A stretch of DNA of 64,000 nt from NCBI RefSeq assembly GCF_017168235.1, contig NZ_JABFAO010000004.1, positions 779,895-843,894 on the forward strand, written 5' to 3'. The DNA is from Rhodococcus sp. KRD197. Lineage in GTDB: Bacteria; Actinomycetota; Actinomycetes; Mycobacteriales; Mycobacteriaceae. Every line of letters starts with the position of its first letter. The stretch's first letter is position 1. The position numbers were made by a program, and so were the translations under genes. Below are positions 29,304-40,614 of the stretch, piece after piece. The notes below the pieces were generated by a model. That model did not search any database and was not told where the DNA came from. It saw nothing but the letters and a program-made list of their open reading frames with translations.

Positions 29304-30410
29304 TCAGTCCGTGGACAGCGCCGGGGTGTCGGTGCTGACCCCAGCGTCGTCGAAGGTCGACATGCCACTGAGAGTCGCGATCGCCGAGTGGACGAGATGC
29401 AGTGCAACCAGTGCACCCGATCCTTCGCCCAGACGCATGTCGAGTTCGAGGAGCGGCTCCATTCGGAGGTGGCGCAACGCAATCGAATGCGCGGGCTCGG
29501 TGGAACGATGACCCGCTACCCACCACTCGCGCGCGCCGCGAGCGGACTCCTCGGCGACGAGGGCCGCGGCAGTCACCACCAAACCATCCAGAACCACCGG
29601 TGTCCGGCGATGGGCAGCCTGCGCGAGAAACCCTGCCATCGCAGCGATATCGGCGCCCCCGGCCACACGGAGAAGAGCGACGGGATCTTTCACCACCGGG
29701 CGGGCCCGGCGCATGGCGTCGCGAATCGCCGCGGTCTTGCGAATCCACCCTGCGTCGTCGACACCGGTGCCGCGACCGACAGCCGCGACGGGCTCGGTGT
29801 CGGTAAGGGCAGCGACCAAGGCCGTTGCCGGTGTCGTGTTGCCGATGCCCATGTCACCGGCGATCAGCAGATCGGCCCCGCCGTCGACTTCCTCGTCGGC
29901 GATGGCGCGACCGGCGTCGATCGCCGCGAGCACCTCGGCTTGGCTGAGTGCGTCCTCGCGGTCGATCGAGCCGGAGGATTGTCTGACCTTGTGGGTGCTC
30001 ACCGAGGGGTCGGTGTCGCCATCGACGGCGATGTCGACCACACGCACCGACGCTCCCACCGCGTCGGCGAGCGCGTTGACCGCTGCGCCGCCCCGGATGA
30101 AGTTGGCCACCATCTGACCGGTCACCGCCGCGGGATAAGCGGACACTCCGTGCGCAGAGATGCCGTGATCACCGGCGAAGACCACAACCCGTGGCCGTGT
30201 CAGCGGGGCCGGTGGACAGCGGTCCTGGCAAGCGCTGACCCAGTCGCCCAGACCCTCGAGTCGGCCGAGGCTTCCTGCGGGTTTGGTCAGCAGACGTTGG
30301 CGCTGAGCGGCCTGCGTCCGCGCCTCCGACGACGGCGGCGACACCGGGCGGAGCGGGTTCGAGTCCGCCGAATCCGTCGTCGGTTCGGCGGGTTCCGAAG
30401 AAGTTGTCAC
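29304..30410 (-). CDS. cobT: Nicotinate-nucleotide-dimethylbenzimidazole phosphoribosyltransferase
   Basis: Activates the lower-ligand base of cobalamin as alpha-ribazole phosphate. The 368 residues have a Ser/Pro-rich N-terminal extension of about 30 residues, then [20 protein letters not shown], the phosphate-binding [19 protein letters not shown], and [21 protein letters not shown] start; 10 bases behind cobU and 2 bases ahead of cobS, a tight operon. Confidence 0.95.
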   Translation of the reverse strand: MTTSSEPAEPTTDSADSNPLRPVSPPSSEARTQAAQRQRLLTKPAGSLGRLEGLGDWVSACQDRCPPAPLTRPRVVVFAGDHGISAHGVSAYPAAVTGQMVANFIRGGAAVNALADAVGASVRVVDIAVDGDTDPSVSTHKVRQSSGSIDREDALSQAEVLAAIDAGRAIADEEVDGGADLLIAGDMGIGNTTPATALVAALTDTEPVAAVGRGTGVDDAGWIRKTAAIRDAMRRARPVVKDPVALLRVAGGADIAAMAGFLAQAAHRRTPVVLDGLVVTAAALVAEESARGAREWWVAGHRSTEPAHSIALRHLRMEPLLELDMRLGEGSGALVALHLVHSAIATLSGMSTFDDAGVSTDTPALSTD

Positions 30411-30420
30411 TGACGACCTT

Positions 30421-31020
30421 TCATCGAGTGGGATCGGCTTGCTCGCGCGTGTCCTTGAGCATCAGCGGCAATCCCGCCACCACCAGCACGACACGGTCGC
30501 ACACCGCCGCGAGTCGACCGTTCAGCGAGCCCATTTCATCCTGGAACAACCGTCCGGACCGAGTGGACGGGATTACTCCCCAGCCGACTTCGGGACTGAC
30601 CAGCAGCACAGTTCCGGTGCATCGAACGACCGCATCGACGAGGGCATCACCTTCCGGCACGACGGTCCCGCGGGGCAGTGTCCAGGCGTCGCGGTCGTCG
30701 ATGATGCCGGTGAGCCACGTACCCAGATCGTCGACGATGGTGACGTCCGCCCCGGCGCTCAACGTTGCGGGCAACGACTCGAAAATTTCCGTGGTTTCCC
30801 ATGTATGCGGGCGTCGTCGACGATGAGCGTCGATTCGGTCCTGCCAGTCGGCGTCGTTCGGATCGCGCCGACCCGTCGCGACGTATCGGACGCGCCCAGG
30901 CTCCAACGACGACGAACAACTCTGCGCAACCGACTCGGCGTACGCAGACTTCCCGGACCGCGTACCCCCGAGAACGAGCACTCGCAGCGGCTTGGGGGAG
31001 TGGTCCGGCCTCGCAGTCAC
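30421..31020 (-). CDS. cobU: Adenosylcobinamide kinase/adenosylcobinamide-phosphate guanylyltransferase
   Basis: Phosphorylates adenosylcobinamide and attaches GMP, feeding CobS. The 199-residue product has a P-loop ([16 protein letters not shown]), the RYVATG block, the GMP-carrying His region ([16 protein letters not shown]) and [11 protein letters not shown]. The GTG at 31020 was chosen because it precedes the P-loop by a normal distance and has GAGG 10 bases upstream. The open frame continues further into DUF3043 but would add an atypical N-terminus. First gene of cobU-cobT-cobS. Confidence 0.92.
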   Translation of the reverse strand: MTARPDHSPKPLRVLVLGGTRSGKSAYAESVAQSCSSSLEPGRVRYVATGRRDPNDADWQDRIDAHRRRRPHTWETTEIFESLPATLSAGADVTIVDDLGTWLTGIIDDRDAWTLPRGTVVPEGDALVDAVVRCTGTVLLVSPEVGWGVIPSTRSGRLFQDEMGSLNGRLAAVCDRVVLVVAGLPLMLKDTREQADPTR

Positions 31021-31033
31021 AGGCGAGGAGACC

Positions 31034-31696
31034 TCACACCGCAGCGCCGCGCTCGACGCGGGGCTTGGGAGCGCGCATCTTGCGCAGCTGCGATGCCCGG
31101 ACGAAGGCGTACCAGCCGAGCTTGAACCCACCGTCCGAAGTATCCGGGAACCGCTCCCGCACTCGATTGTTGATCTGACGGCCGATGTACACGCCTTCGA
31201 TGACCATGAAGGCCATCATGACGAACATCGCCAAGGTGACGAAGGCCTGTACTTCCGGGCTCAGAAAGAGGGCGAAGATCAACAGCAGTGCCAGCGGCAT
31301 GAACAGCCCGACGAGATTTCGTCGCGCGTCCACCAGATCCCGTGCGAAGGCGCGGACGGGTCCCTTGTCGCGCGGAAGCAGGTACTTGTCCTCGCCGGCG
31401 AGCATCCGTGCGCGGCGATCCGCGGAAGATGCCCGGCGCTCCGCCGAGGCCTTCTTCCGATCGTTCTTGTTGCCGCGATTGGCTTTCCTGCGTTCGCGGG
31501 CTTGCTTGCTGGTCATCGGCGGTGGTGGAACCGGTCCACGCCGCCGCGCTTCGGCCTCGCGCCGCTTCGGCGTGGGACGACCCTTGCCGACGGACTCGAC
31601 GGACGAGGCCTCGTCCGACGACGAGGTAGACGAGCTGGACGACTTCGAGTCGTCCCCGTCCGAATTGTCAGAGTTCCCGCGACGTAGCAACTTCAC
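31034..31696 (-). CDS. DUF3043 membrane protein
   Basis: A 220-residue conserved actinobacterial protein of unknown function. The first 100 residues are low-complexity and highly charged (Ser/Asp-rich stretch about 8-35, then Lys/Arg-rich segments such as KQARERRKANRGNKNDRKKA). Two membrane segments follow (about residues 128-170; LFMPLALLLIFALFLSPEVQ and AFVTLAMFVMMAFMVIEGVYIG), then a basic tail. Positional match to Rv2206. It lies 13 bases upstream of cobU and may be cotranscribed, without obvious functional link. Confidence 0.85.
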   Translation of the reverse strand: MKLLRRGNSDNSDGDDSKSSSSSTSSSDEASSVESVGKGRPTPKRREAEARRRGPVPPPPMTSKQARERRKANRGNKNDRKKASAERRASSADRRARMLAGEDKYLLPRDKGPVRAFARDLVDARRNLVGLFMPLALLLIFALFLSPEVQAFVTLAMFVMMAFMVIEGVYIGRQINNRVRERFPDTSDGGFKLGWYAFVRASQLRKMRAPKPRVERGAAV

Positions 31697-31828
31697 CCTC
31701 CCAGGTTATGGGATGTCGCCGACCGAACGAACATCGGCCACGTCGAAGCGCCGACGATTCGTTGCCAGGGCGGATACCCGCGGCGTTCGGACATGCCGAA
31801 CGGCGCGCCCACATTTACACTCCTGACG

Positions 31829-32896
31829 ATGCGAGTGATGGTTGCGCCCGACTCTTTCGGGGAGACGCTGACGGCCAACGATGCTGCCCACGCGATCGCT
31901 CGCGGATGGTCGGCAGCCCGCCCGGGGGACGAGATGTGCATCGCCCCCCAGTCCGACGGCGGGCCCGGGTTCGTGGACGTGTTGGCCACCCGGCTCGGGA
32001 CTGTTCAGGAACGCGAGGTCGAGGGCCCGCTCGGGAAGCCCACTCGAGCACGGTGGCTCCTCGACGGTAGTACCGCGTACATCGAGGCCGCGGCAGCGTG
32101 TGGTTTGGCGCTACTCGGCGGGCCGCCGACGACACACAGCGCGCTGTCCGCGTCGAGCCGGGGAGTCGGCCAGCTGCTGGCGGCTGCCCTCGAGATCGAC
32201 GATGTCGATACCGTGTACGTCGGTCTCGGGGGGAGCAGTTGCACCGACGGCGGACGTGGGATGGTCGATGCGCTCGGCGGGCTCTCGGCCGCGGTGCGGC
32301 GCCTCTCGCGCATCGAGTTGGTGGCGGCAACCGATGTGGAGAACCCCCTGCTCGGCGAGCAGGGCGCGGCGCACGTCTTCGGCCCACAGAAGGGTGCCGA
32401 CGCCCCGTTGATCGAGCTGCTCGACGAGCGCAACCGCGAATGGGCCACCGCAATCGAGGTGGAAACTGGCCGTGATGTCGCGCAATCGGCCGGCGCCGGC
32501 GCAGCGGGAGGTATCGGCGCCGCGCTGTTCGCGCTCGGTGGCCGTGCCGAGCCCGGTGCCGCGGTGGTGGCCGAGGTCACCGACCAGGCGGCGTTGCTTC
32601 GGTCGGTCGACCTGGTCCTGACGGGTGAAGGCAAGTTCGACAGTCAATCACTACGCGGGAAACTGGTCACCCGCCTGGCGACAGCGGGCGCAGGAACTGG
32701 CGTCGAAACGATCGTTCTGGCTGGTCAGGTCCAGCTCGACCCGGATCAACTGGCCTCGACCGGAATCTCACGCGCATACTCGGTCGCCGACTTCGCGGGC
32801 TCGATCGACAAGGCGATGTCCGAGGCCGGGCGCCAGCTCGAGCTGCTGGCGAACAGTGCAGCCGAGGAGTTCACGAGACGGAGCAGTCAATCCTGA
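31829..32896 (+). CDS. glxK: Glycerate kinase (GlxK family)
   Basis: Phosphorylates D-glycerate. The 355-residue product begins with the family motif VAPDSFGETLTANDAAHAIARGW and has SDGGPGFVDVL, the glycine-rich GLGGSSCTDGGRGMVDALG, and LTGEGKFDSQSLRGK near the C-terminus. The ATG at 31829 is chosen because it directly precedes the conserved start; a second ATG lies 3 codons later. No strong ribosome-binding site is visible. Corresponds in position to Rv2205c. Confidence 0.9.
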   Translation: MRVMVAPDSFGETLTANDAAHAIARGWSAARPGDEMCIAPQSDGGPGFVDVLATRLGTVQEREVEGPLGKPTRARWLLDGSTAYIEAAAACGLALLGGPPTTHSALSASSRGVGQLLAAALEIDDVDTVYVGLGGSSCTDGGRGMVDALGGLSAAVRRLSRIELVAATDVENPLLGEQGAAHVFGPQKGADAPLIELLDERNREWATAIEVETGRDVAQSAGAGAAGGIGAALFALGGRAEPGAAVVAEVTDQAALLRSVDLVLTGEGKFDSQSLRGKLVTRLATAGAGTGVETIVLAGQVQLDPDQLASTGISRAYSVADFAGSIDKAMSEAGRQLELLANSAAEEFTRRSSQS

Positions 32897-33017
32897 CGGC
32901 GGACCGATCAGGGCGGCGCGCCGCGAGACGGTGCTTCGGACGTGATCGTGAGGAATATCCGCATTCGGAGTACGGTTGAGTCGTTCACGGGTTTGGTACG
33001 ACTGACAGGGAGAGCCC

Positions 33018-33368
33018 ATGACCGTCTCGAACGAGACCATCACGCACAAGGTCACGATGACCGAAGCCGCGTCGTCGAAGGCCAAGGCGTTGCTGGATCA
33101 AGAAGGCCGCGACGACCTCGCGCTGCGCATCGCTGTTCAACCTGGCGGTTGCGCGGGATTGCGCTACCAGCTGTTCTTCGATGATCGCAGCCTCGACGGC
33201 GATCTCGCAGTGGACTTCAACGGAGTGACACTCGCAGTGGACCGGATGAGCGCCCCGTACGTCGAGGGAGCGTCCATCGATTTCGTGGACACCATCGAGA
33301 AGCAGGGCTTCACCATCGACAACCCGAACGCCACGGGCTCGTGCGCCTGCGGCGATTCGTTCAACTGA
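33018..33368 (+). CDS. A-type iron-sulfur cluster carrier (HesB/IscA/ErpA family)
   Basis: A 116-residue protein that binds and delivers Fe-S clusters. The three conserved cysteines are Cys45 (GGCAGLRY), Cys109 and Cys111 (GSCACGDSF). ATG with AGGGAG upstream. Likely clients in the neighbourhood include LipA and the Rieske protein, but that is inference. Positional match to Rv2204c. Confidence 0.93.
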   Translation: MTVSNETITHKVTMTEAASSKAKALLDQEGRDDLALRIAVQPGGCAGLRYQLFFDDRSLDGDLAVDFNGVTLAVDRMSAPYVEGASIDFVDTIEKQGFTIDNPNATGSCACGDSFN

Positions 33369-33384
33369 CCTCGAGCACCGCACA

Positions 33385-33426
33385 CCTCTGACCGGTACCC
33401 ATTCCATCGGGTGCCGGTCAGAGGTC
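33385..33426. terminator. Terminator hairpin after the IscA-like gene
   Basis: 17-base arms (33385-33401, 33410-33426) that pair fully apart from one G-T wobble, with an 8-base loop. It begins 17 bases after the stop codon. Confidence 0.75.
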
Positions 33427-33477
33427 TGTCAGAAGCACAGCCGGGCGTCTCTGCCACCACGGAGTACCGAGCAGTAG

Positions 33478-34521
<1,044 letters not shown>

Positions 34522-34541
34522 TCTCAGCGGCGGCACTCCGG

Positions 34542-36467
34542 TCAGAGTTCGACCGGATAGGACGGTTCGGCGATGTTCGGAACGATCCTCTTCTCGACGA
34601 AGATGCCGTGCCACACCATGAAGACCAGTACGGTCCACAGTCGGCGACTGTGGTCGACCCTGCCATCGCGGTGATCGTTCAGCATCGCCGTGATGGCAGC
34701 CTTGTTCAGGATGTGATCGGTCTCGGACTCCGCGATCTGCTCGTGTGCCCAATCGAAGAGTTCGGTGCCGCGGAGCCAGTGACGAAGGGGAACCGGGAAC
34801 CCGAGCTTCGCGCGGTGCAGGACATGTCCGGGAACAATCCCGTCCAGCGCCTGCCGGAGCGCGTACTTGGTGGTGTCCTTGGTGATTTTCTGTTCGAGGG
34901 GAAGCTTCTCGGCCACGGCGAACACCTCGGAGTCGAGGAACGGCACGCGCAATTCCAGCGAATTGGCCATGGTGATCTTGTCGGCCTTGACCAGAATGTC
35001 GCCCCGGAGCCAGGTGAACAAGTCGAGGTGCTGCATACGAGCGACCGGGTCCCATCCCTCGGACTGGGCGTAGATCGGCGCCGTCACGTCGGTGTGCGTC
35101 CATTCGGGGCGGAAATCGCGAAGCACCGAACGCAATTGTGCGTCGTTGAAGCTGCGAGCGTTCCCGTAGTACCGCTCCTCGAGCGTCATCGATCCGCGGT
35201 GCAGCAAACTCTTGCCGCGGGTGCCCTCAGGAATTCTCTCGCTCAGTGAACCCGCCGCGCGGCGGAGGCTCTTCGGGAGATACTCGAACGGCTTCAACGA
35301 CAGCGGTTCGCGGTAGATGGTGTAACCGCCGAACAACTCGTCGGCACCCTCGCCGGAAAGTACGACCTTGACGTGCTTTCGTGCCTCCTTGGCGACGAAG
35401 TACAAGGGAACCAACGCCGGATCGGCAACGGGGTCGTCGAGATACCAGACGATTTCGGGGATCGATGCTGCGAATTCCTCCGGGCCGACAACTTTGATTA
35501 CGTGACGCGCGCCTATCGCCGCTGCCGATTCGGCTGCGACGTCGACCTCTGAGTAGCCCGCACGTTCGAAGCCGGTCGTGAAGGTGATCAATTTGGGGTT
35601 GTGGCGCATTGCAAGTGCCGCGATAGCAGTCGAGTCGATACCACCGGAGAGGAAAGCCCCGACAGTGACGTCGGCACGCATGTGCTTGGCGACGGAGTCC
35701 TCGAGGGCCTCCGCGATCTCCTGGTAGCGCGCCTTCTCGGATCCGGGGGTGAACGGCTTGACCGGGAACTTGGGGGTGAAGTACCGCGTCACCACCGGTG
35801 TCGTTCCGGGCGAGAGTGTCGCGAAACAGCCCGACTCGAGTCGTCGAATCTCGCGGTGCAGGGTCTCGGGTTCGGGAACGTACTGCAGCACCGTGTAGTG
35901 CTCGGTTGCGCGGGGATCGAGGTCCGTGCCGATACCGACCAGGTCGGTCAGCTCGAGGAGGCTCTTCTTCTCACTACCGAACGCTGTACCGCCCGGGCCT
36001 GTCGCCAGGAACAGCGGCTTGATGCCAAAGGCGTCGCGAGCGAGGAACAGCTCTCGTTTTTCGCTGTCCCAGATCGCGAACGCGAACATTCCGCGCAACC
36101 TGCGGACCGCTTCGGTGCCCCAATGGTGGAACGCTGCGACGATCGGTTCACCGTCGCCCTCGGTGCGGAAGCTGACCCCGTGCTCTCGGGACAATTGATC
36201 GCGAAGCTCGAGGTAGTTGTAGATTTCGCCATTGAAGGTCAACGCGTAGCGCTCGGGATTCTCGGGCGGTCCCCAGCGGAGCGGTTGATGCGAGTGCTCG
36301 ATGTCGATGATCGAGAGACGGTTGAAGCCGTAGATCACGTCCTCGTCGTGCCAGGTCCCCGGTTCGTCGGGACCGCGGTGACGCATGCAGTGCATGGCGG
36401 ATTCGACGAGGTCCACCCCTGCAGCGTCGGTGCCGGTCGATGTCAGTACACCGAGTAGTCCACACAC
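34542..36467 (-). CDS. asnB: Asparagine synthetase-type glutamine amidotransferase (LtsA/AsnB)
   Basis: A 641-residue two-domain enzyme: an N-terminal class II glutaminase with Cys2 as nucleophile (M-CGLLGVL) and a C-terminal synthetase with the PP-loop ([16 protein letters not shown]). In Corynebacterium and Mycobacterium this orthologue (LtsA/AsnB) amidates meso-diaminopimelate of peptidoglycan and affects lysozyme resistance, which is the likely role here rather than free asparagine synthesis. The GTG at 36467 is required to expose Cys2; GAGGT lies 10 bases upstream. The frame opens further upstream but is not coding. Divergent from ctaC. Confidence 0.93.
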   Translation of the reverse strand: MCGLLGVLTSTGTDAAGVDLVESAMHCMRHRGPDEPGTWHDEDVIYGFNRLSIIDIEHSHQPLRWGPPENPERYALTFNGEIYNYLELRDQLSREHGVSFRTEGDGEPIVAAFHHWGTEAVRRLRGMFAFAIWDSEKRELFLARDAFGIKPLFLATGPGGTAFGSEKKSLLELTDLVGIGTDLDPRATEHYTVLQYVPEPETLHREIRRLESGCFATLSPGTTPVVTRYFTPKFPVKPFTPGSEKARYQEIAEALEDSVAKHMRADVTVGAFLSGGIDSTAIAALAMRHNPKLITFTTGFERAGYSEVDVAAESAAAIGARHVIKVVGPEEFAASIPEIVWYLDDPVADPALVPLYFVAKEARKHVKVVLSGEGADELFGGYTIYREPLSLKPFEYLPKSLRRAAGSLSERIPEGTRGKSLLHRGSMTLEERYYGNARSFNDAQLRSVLRDFRPEWTHTDVTAPIYAQSEGWDPVARMQHLDLFTWLRGDILVKADKITMANSLELRVPFLDSEVFAVAEKLPLEQKITKDTTKYALRQALDGIVPGHVLHRAKLGFPVPLRHWLRGTELFDWAHEQIAESETDHILNKAAITAMLNDHRDGRVDHSRRLWTVLVFMVWHGIFVEKRIVPNIAEPSYPVEL

Positions 36468-36695
36468 AGAGTCTGCTACCTCGTTTCGCGGTTGAAAAAC
36501 AGTGCCGTCGCGGTGACGTTTGCCTGTCGGCGACCCGGCGGCTTGGAAAGTCCGAGTATGCCGCAGACACGGTGCGAGCGAGGTAACGACCCAACAGTGG
36601 TGTCGTGGCTCCTTTGGTCTACGCTGCGTAGTACTAGGGCATCCGCATGTGGAAACCCTCATTCTTCAGTGGTGAGCGATCAGGAAGGCGTGAAC

Positions 36696-37775
36696 GTGGC
36701 GCAGAGTCGGATCCTTCGGCGAGCTGGGCTTACAGCATTTCTCGGCCTAGCCGCGTTGCTGTTGTCGGGCTGCTCCTCCTCCATCGACAACGACGTCCTG
36801 CGTTTCGGTTTTCCTTCGGGCATCACGCCTGAGGGTGAGTCGATTCGCGAGTTGTGGACGTGGTCGGTGATAGCAGCCTTGATCATGGGCGTAATCGTGT
36901 GGGCCTTGATCTTCTGGGTGGTCATCTTCCACCGCAAGAAGAAGGATTCCCCCGAGTTCCCTCGGCAGACGGCATACAACGTGCCCTTGGAGCTGTTCTA
37001 CACCGCGGTGCCGTTCGTCATCATCGCAGTGCTCTTCTACTTCACCGTCGTGGTGCAGAACTACGTCGGTGAGAAGCAGCCCGATCCGGACGTGACCGTG
37101 GACGTGACTGCGTACCAGTGGAACTGGAAGTTCGGGTATCAAGCTGTGGACCTGAAGGACGGCGAGCCCAGGTACGACGGCGTCGACGTCGAAGCCCAGG
37201 CAGCGGCAGAGGCTGCAGCAACGCCTCCCGGTGGGGAAGCAGAGGGCAGCGAGGACGGTGAGTTCGTCCCCGGTGCCATCCACGGCGTCAACCCGCAGGA
37301 CCTGTCCTACCTGCACTACAACAAGATCGAGACAGTCGGCTCGAGCGAGGAAATCCCCGTTCTGGTGCTGCCGACCGGCAAGCGGATCGAATTCGAGCTT
37401 GCGTCCTCGGACGTCGTCCACGGCTTCTGGGTGCCCGAGTTCCTGTTCAAGCGCGACGTGCTGCCGAACCCGGAGGAAAACCACTCGGACAACGTGTTCC
37501 AGATCACCGAGATCGAGCGAGAGGGCGCCTTCGTCGGTCGATGCACCGAAATGTGCGGCACCTTCCACTCGATGATGAACTTCGAGGTGCGTGCAGTCTC
37601 GCCCGAGGACTTCCAGGAGTACATCGACCTGCGCAAGCCCGAATCCGACGGCGGCGAGGGCCTGAACAACGCTCAGGCACTGGAAGCTATCGGTCAGTCA
37701 CCGATCGCCACGAGCACCACCCCGTTCACCACGGATCGCCTGCAACGGTCCGAATCCGTCGCCGAAGGCAACTGA
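36696..37775 (+). CDS. ctaC: Cytochrome c oxidase subunit II
   Basis: The CuA-bearing subunit of the aa3 oxidase. The 359-residue lipoprotein-like precursor has a signal with lipobox LLSGC, two membrane segments (about 55-80 and 97-120), and a cupredoxin domain with the CuA site ([12 protein letters not shown]). An acidic Ala/Glu-rich insertion lies in the periplasmic domain (about 170-200), as in related actinobacteria. The GTG at 36696 is chosen over a GTG two codons earlier because AGGAAGG then lies 7 bases upstream. Electrons arrive from QcrC rather than a soluble cytochrome c. Confidence 0.95.
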   Translation: MAQSRILRRAGLTAFLGLAALLLSGCSSSIDNDVLRFGFPSGITPEGESIRELWTWSVIAALIMGVIVWALIFWVVIFHRKKKDSPEFPRQTAYNVPLELFYTAVPFVIIAVLFYFTVVVQNYVGEKQPDPDVTVDVTAYQWNWKFGYQAVDLKDGEPRYDGVDVEAQAAAEAAATPPGGEAEGSEDGEFVPGAIHGVNPQDLSYLHYNKIETVGSSEEIPVLVLPTGKRIEFELASSDVVHGFWVPEFLFKRDVLPNPEENHSDNVFQITEIEREGAFVGRCTEMCGTFHSMMNFEVRAVSPEDFQEYIDLRKPESDGGEGLNNAQALEAIGQSPIATSTTPFTTDRLQRSESVAEGN

Positions 37776-37793
37776 CCCAGGAAGAATGCTGAA

Positions 37794-38210
37794 ATGAAAA
37801 TCGAAGCGAAGATCTTCGAGATCCTGACTGTCTTCTTTCTGATCGTCGGGATCGTGTACGCCCTCTTCACCGGTCTCTCACGCACGGGTGTCGAATGGGC
37901 CGGCGTCACAGCCATCGCATTGTCGGTCGGCCTCACGCTCATCATCGGAACCTACTTCCGGTTCGTCGCGCGTCGTCTGGACACCCGTCCGGAGGACTTC
38001 GACGATGCCGAGGTCAGTGACGGTGCGGGTGACCTCGGCTTCTTCAGCCCAGGCAGCTTCTGGCCGATCCTCCTCGCCGCCGCAGGCGCAGTCGTCGCCG
38101 TCGGCTTCGCGTTCCTGCTCTGGTGGATGATCGCACTGGGCGTGGCACTTGTACTGGCCGCAGCCGCAGGCCTGGTCTTCGAGTACCATCTCGGACCCGA
38201 GAAGCACTGA
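37794..38210 (+). CDS. ctaF: Cytochrome c oxidase subunit IV
   Basis: A 138-residue actinobacterial accessory subunit of the aa3 oxidase. It has four predicted membrane segments ([87 protein letters not shown]) with an acidic loop between the second and third. It follows ctaC by 18 bases and is probably cotranscribed. A strong terminator lies 22 bases downstream. Confidence 0.94.
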   Translation: MKIEAKIFEILTVFFLIVGIVYALFTGLSRTGVEWAGVTAIALSVGLTLIIGTYFRFVARRLDTRPEDFDDAEVSDGAGDLGFFSPGSFWPILLAAAGAVVAVGFAFLLWWMIALGVALVLAAAAGLVFEYHLGPEKH

Positions 38211-38232
38211 CACTCTCCAACACAACAAACGC

Positions 38233-38270
38233 AAACGCGCCGGTTGCCCGAAAGGGCAGCCGGCGCGTTT
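38233..38270 (+). terminator. Intrinsic terminator of ctaC-ctaF
   Basis: 17-base arms with one G-T wobble around a GAAA tetraloop, 22 bases after the ctaF stop. The right arm ends in GTTTG, a weak T tract. Confidence 0.85.
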
Positions 38271-38375
38271 GTCGTTGACTCGCCAGTTGTCGAAGAGACG
38301 CAGTGTCACCGAGGTGTCCGGGGGAGTTGCATTCGATCGCCTGGGGCTCGGCCTCGGCGGCCGGGGACGGGCTGG

Positions 38376-38425
38376 GCGGGTCCGTGCGGGTCCGTGCGGG
38401 ACCGAGCGGGTCCGTGCGGGACCGA
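38376..38425. repeat. Five tandem 10-bp repeats
   Basis: Unit GCGGGTCCGT or GCGGGACCGA, in the order T,T,A,T,A for the variable type. It runs directly into the first 61-bp repeat. Confidence 0.92.
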
Positions 38426-38700
38426 ATGTCACATCCGGTCACTGTGAGTGTGCGAGGGCGGCATTCGGTCACCTGGGCGGCAGCGAATGTCACATCCGGT
38501 CACTCTGGGTGTGCGAGGGCGGCATTCGGTCACCTGGGCGGCAGCGAATGTCACATCCGGTCACTCTGGGTGTGCGAGGGCGGCATTCGGTCACCTGGGC
38601 GGCAGCGAATGTCACATCCGGTCACTCTGAGTGTGCGAGGGCGGCATTCGGTCACCTGGGCGGCTGCGAAGGCGGCATTCGGTCACCTGGGCGGCACCGA
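38424..38700. repeat. 61-bp tandem repeat array (four full copies plus one truncated)
   Basis: Units start at 38424, 38485, 38546 and 38607, exactly 61 bases apart, each beginning GAATGTCACATCCGGTCAC. The last, at 38668, has lost most of its first half. Copies differ at only a few bases (for example CTGTGAG, CTCTGGG, CTCTGAG). Each unit is itself two related halves of about 30 bases around CGGTCAC...GGG...GCGA. There are no spacers, so this is a minisatellite and not a CRISPR array. Confidence 0.95.
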
Positions 38701-38845
38701 CCCGAGGACGACCCCGTCGGGCGTGGGGGAGGGGAGTGGACTGGGCTAGGTCCTGATGATGGGCCGTCGTTTCGGCGCTCCGGTCCTGCGTACGGATGGG
38801 CGTACGGAACGGCGACCCGGTCCGACTCGACCCGGGTACACGAAA

Positions 38846-38874
38846 AGGGCGGCACCTTGGTCAGGTGCCGCCCT
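38846..38874 (-). terminator. Intrinsic terminator of qcrB
   Basis: 12-base arms around a 5-base loop; on the minus strand the stem is followed by TTTTCG. It lies 16 bases after the qcrB stop codon. Confidence 0.85.
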
Positions 38875-38889
38875 ACTTCATGTCAACGT

Positions 38890-40614
38890 CTAGCGCTCGT
38901 TGTCGCTTTCCGTACGAGCCGGTGAGTTGTCCGATTCACTGCCCTCGGCACCGTGACCGTTGGAGTGGCCTTTGGAACCGTTGCCTTTGGAACCGTTGCC
39001 GTACAGCGACTCCTGGTAGCTCCTGAGCATGTTCAGCTGTTCGAGCTCTCCATGATGCTCCGCATCCTCGAGGGCTTTGCTCTCGGCGACGGGGTCGGGA
39101 CGGAACAGTGATCCCGAACCGGGCTTGCCAGCGGAACCGAGCTTGCTCATCTTCTTCGGGATTGCGGCGCCCTGGTACGGCAGTGGGATCGGGTGACCGT
39201 GGTCGTCCACCGGACCGAGTGGCTGGTGGACCTCGACGTACTGGCCGTGCGGCAGACGCTTGATGATGCCTGTCTCGATGCCGTGATCGAGAACCTGACG
39301 ATCGCTGCGCTGCAAACCGATGCAGAACCGGTACGCCACGAAGTAGGCGATAGGCGGCAGGGTCAGCAGGCCGATACGCCCGATCCAGGTCATGGCGTTC
39401 AACGAGATGTCCAACTTGTACGCGATGATGTCGTTGATGCACGACAGCGTCAGTACGACGTAGAACGAGATGGCCATTGCGCCGATACCGGTGCGGACCG
39501 GCACGTCGCGCGGACGCTGGAGCAGGTTGTGGTGCGCATTGTCGCCAGTCAGCCGCTTTTCGATCCACGGGTAAGCGATCATGATCGCGAATACGAGGCC
39601 CATGATCAACGCGACGGCAAACACTGCAGGGATCGTGTAGCGATCGCCGATGTATATCTCCCACGCCGGCCAGAGCCGCGCCATGCCGTCTGTCCACATC
39701 AGGTAGAAGTCCGGTTGAACACCGGCGGATACCTGTGACGGGTTGTACGGACCGAGATTCCACACCGGGTTGATCTGGATGAGCCCACCCATGAGCGCGA
39801 GGATGCCGAATGTGACGGCGAAGAACGCGCCGGACTTGACTGCGAACACAGGGAGAATCCGAACGCCGACGACGTTGTTCTCCGTGCGACCCGGCCCGGG
39901 GAACTGAGTGTGCTTCTGGTACCAGACCAAGGCCAGGTGAGCAGCGATCAACGCAAGGATGATTGCAGGAAGGAGTAGAACGTGAGCGACGTAGAGGCGC
40001 GGAATGATGATCGTGCCTGGGAAGTCACCGTCGAATATCAGCCAGTGCATCCAGGTTCCGATGATCGGGATACTCATCGTGATGCCGGAGAATGCGGCGC
40101 GAAGACCGGTGCCGGAGAGCAGGTCGTCGGGGAGGGAGTATCCAAAGAAGCCCTCGAACATCGCCAGGATGAGAAGCAGGCTACCGATGACCCAGTTGGC
40201 CTCACGTGGGCGCCGGAACGCACCGGTGAAGAAGATGCGCATCATGTGAACGATGATCGACGCCGCGAACATCAGTGCGGCCCAGTGGTGGATTTGCCGC
40301 ATGAACAAACCACCGCGAACCTCGAAGGAAATATCGAGTGTGGTGGCGTAGGCGCGCGACATCGTCACACCGCGGAGCGGCTCGTAGATGCCGTTGTACT
40401 CGACCTCGCTGAGCGATGGGTCGAAGAACAGGGTCAAGAACACGCCCGAGATCAGCAGGATGACGAAGCTGTACAGCGCGATTTCGCCGAGCAAGAAGGA
40501 CCAGTGCGTCGGGAAGACCTTGTTGATCTGCCGACGAAGGCCCGGTGCGAGGTGATAGCGGCTGTCGACACCATCGGCCTGCTTGGCCGCGAGGGTTTGC
40601 AGCGAAGGACTCAT
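38890..40614 (-). CDS. qcrB: Ubiquinol/menaquinol-cytochrome c reductase cytochrome b subunit
   Basis: The di-heme b subunit oxidising menaquinol in the bc1-aa3 supercomplex. The 574-residue protein has the heme-ligand helix [21 protein letters not shown] and further His in helix D, and a hydrophilic C-terminal tail of about 100 residues (Gly/Ser/Asn/His-rich) characteristic of actinobacteria. The ATG overlaps the qcrA stop by 4 bases. This is the target of Q203-type inhibitors in mycobacteria. Confidence 0.97.
   Translation of the reverse strand: MSPSLQTLAAKQADGVDSRYHLAPGLRRQINKVFPTHWSFLLGEIALYSFVILLISGVFLTLFFDPSLSEVEYNGIYEPLRGVTMSRAYATTLDISFEVRGGLFMRQIHHWAALMFAASIIVHMMRIFFTGAFRRPREANWVIGSLLLILAMFEGFFGYSLPDDLLSGTGLRAAFSGITMSIPIIGTWMHWLIFDGDFPGTIIIPRLYVAHVLLLPAIILALIAAHLALVWYQKHTQFPGPGRTENNVVGVRILPVFAVKSGAFFAVTFGILALMGGLIQINPVWNLGPYNPSQVSAGVQPDFYLMWTDGMARLWPAWEIYIGDRYTIPAVFAVALIMGLVFAIMIAYPWIEKRLTGDNAHHNLLQRPRDVPVRTGIGAMAISFYVVLTLSCINDIIAYKLDISLNAMTWIGRIGLLTLPPIAYFVAYRFCIGLQRSDRQVLDHGIETGIIKRLPHGQYVEVHQPLGPVDDHGHPIPLPYQGAAIPKKMSKLGSAGKPGSGSLFRPDPVAESKALEDAEHHGELEQLNMLRSYQESLYGNGSKGNGSKGHSNGHGAEGSESDNSPARTESDNER

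Larger units (their letters stand above)
38211..38889. other. 679-base non-coding junction between convergent ctaF and qcrB
   Basis: Holds the ctaF terminator, a five-copy 10-bp array, a four-and-a-half-copy 61-bp array and the qcrB terminator. Apparent open frames arise because the repeat has no stop codon in the plus-strand frames. In M. tuberculosis this position carries mmpS3 and Rv2197c, so genes seem to be absent or lost here. Confidence 0.75.

Noticed and set aside
28522-31020. Cobalamin riboswitch near the cob genes
   Set aside because: No cobalamin-box consensus was seen upstream of cobU or DUF3043.
38424-38700. CRISPR array
   Set aside because: Repeats are directly adjacent with no variable spacers, and no cas genes are present.
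38149-38925. Long plus-strand open frames across the tandem repeat, with repeated peptides in several frames
   Set aside because: The 61-bp unit is not a multiple of three and lacks stop codons in the plus frames, so open frames arise automatically. There is no start signal, domain or codon bias.
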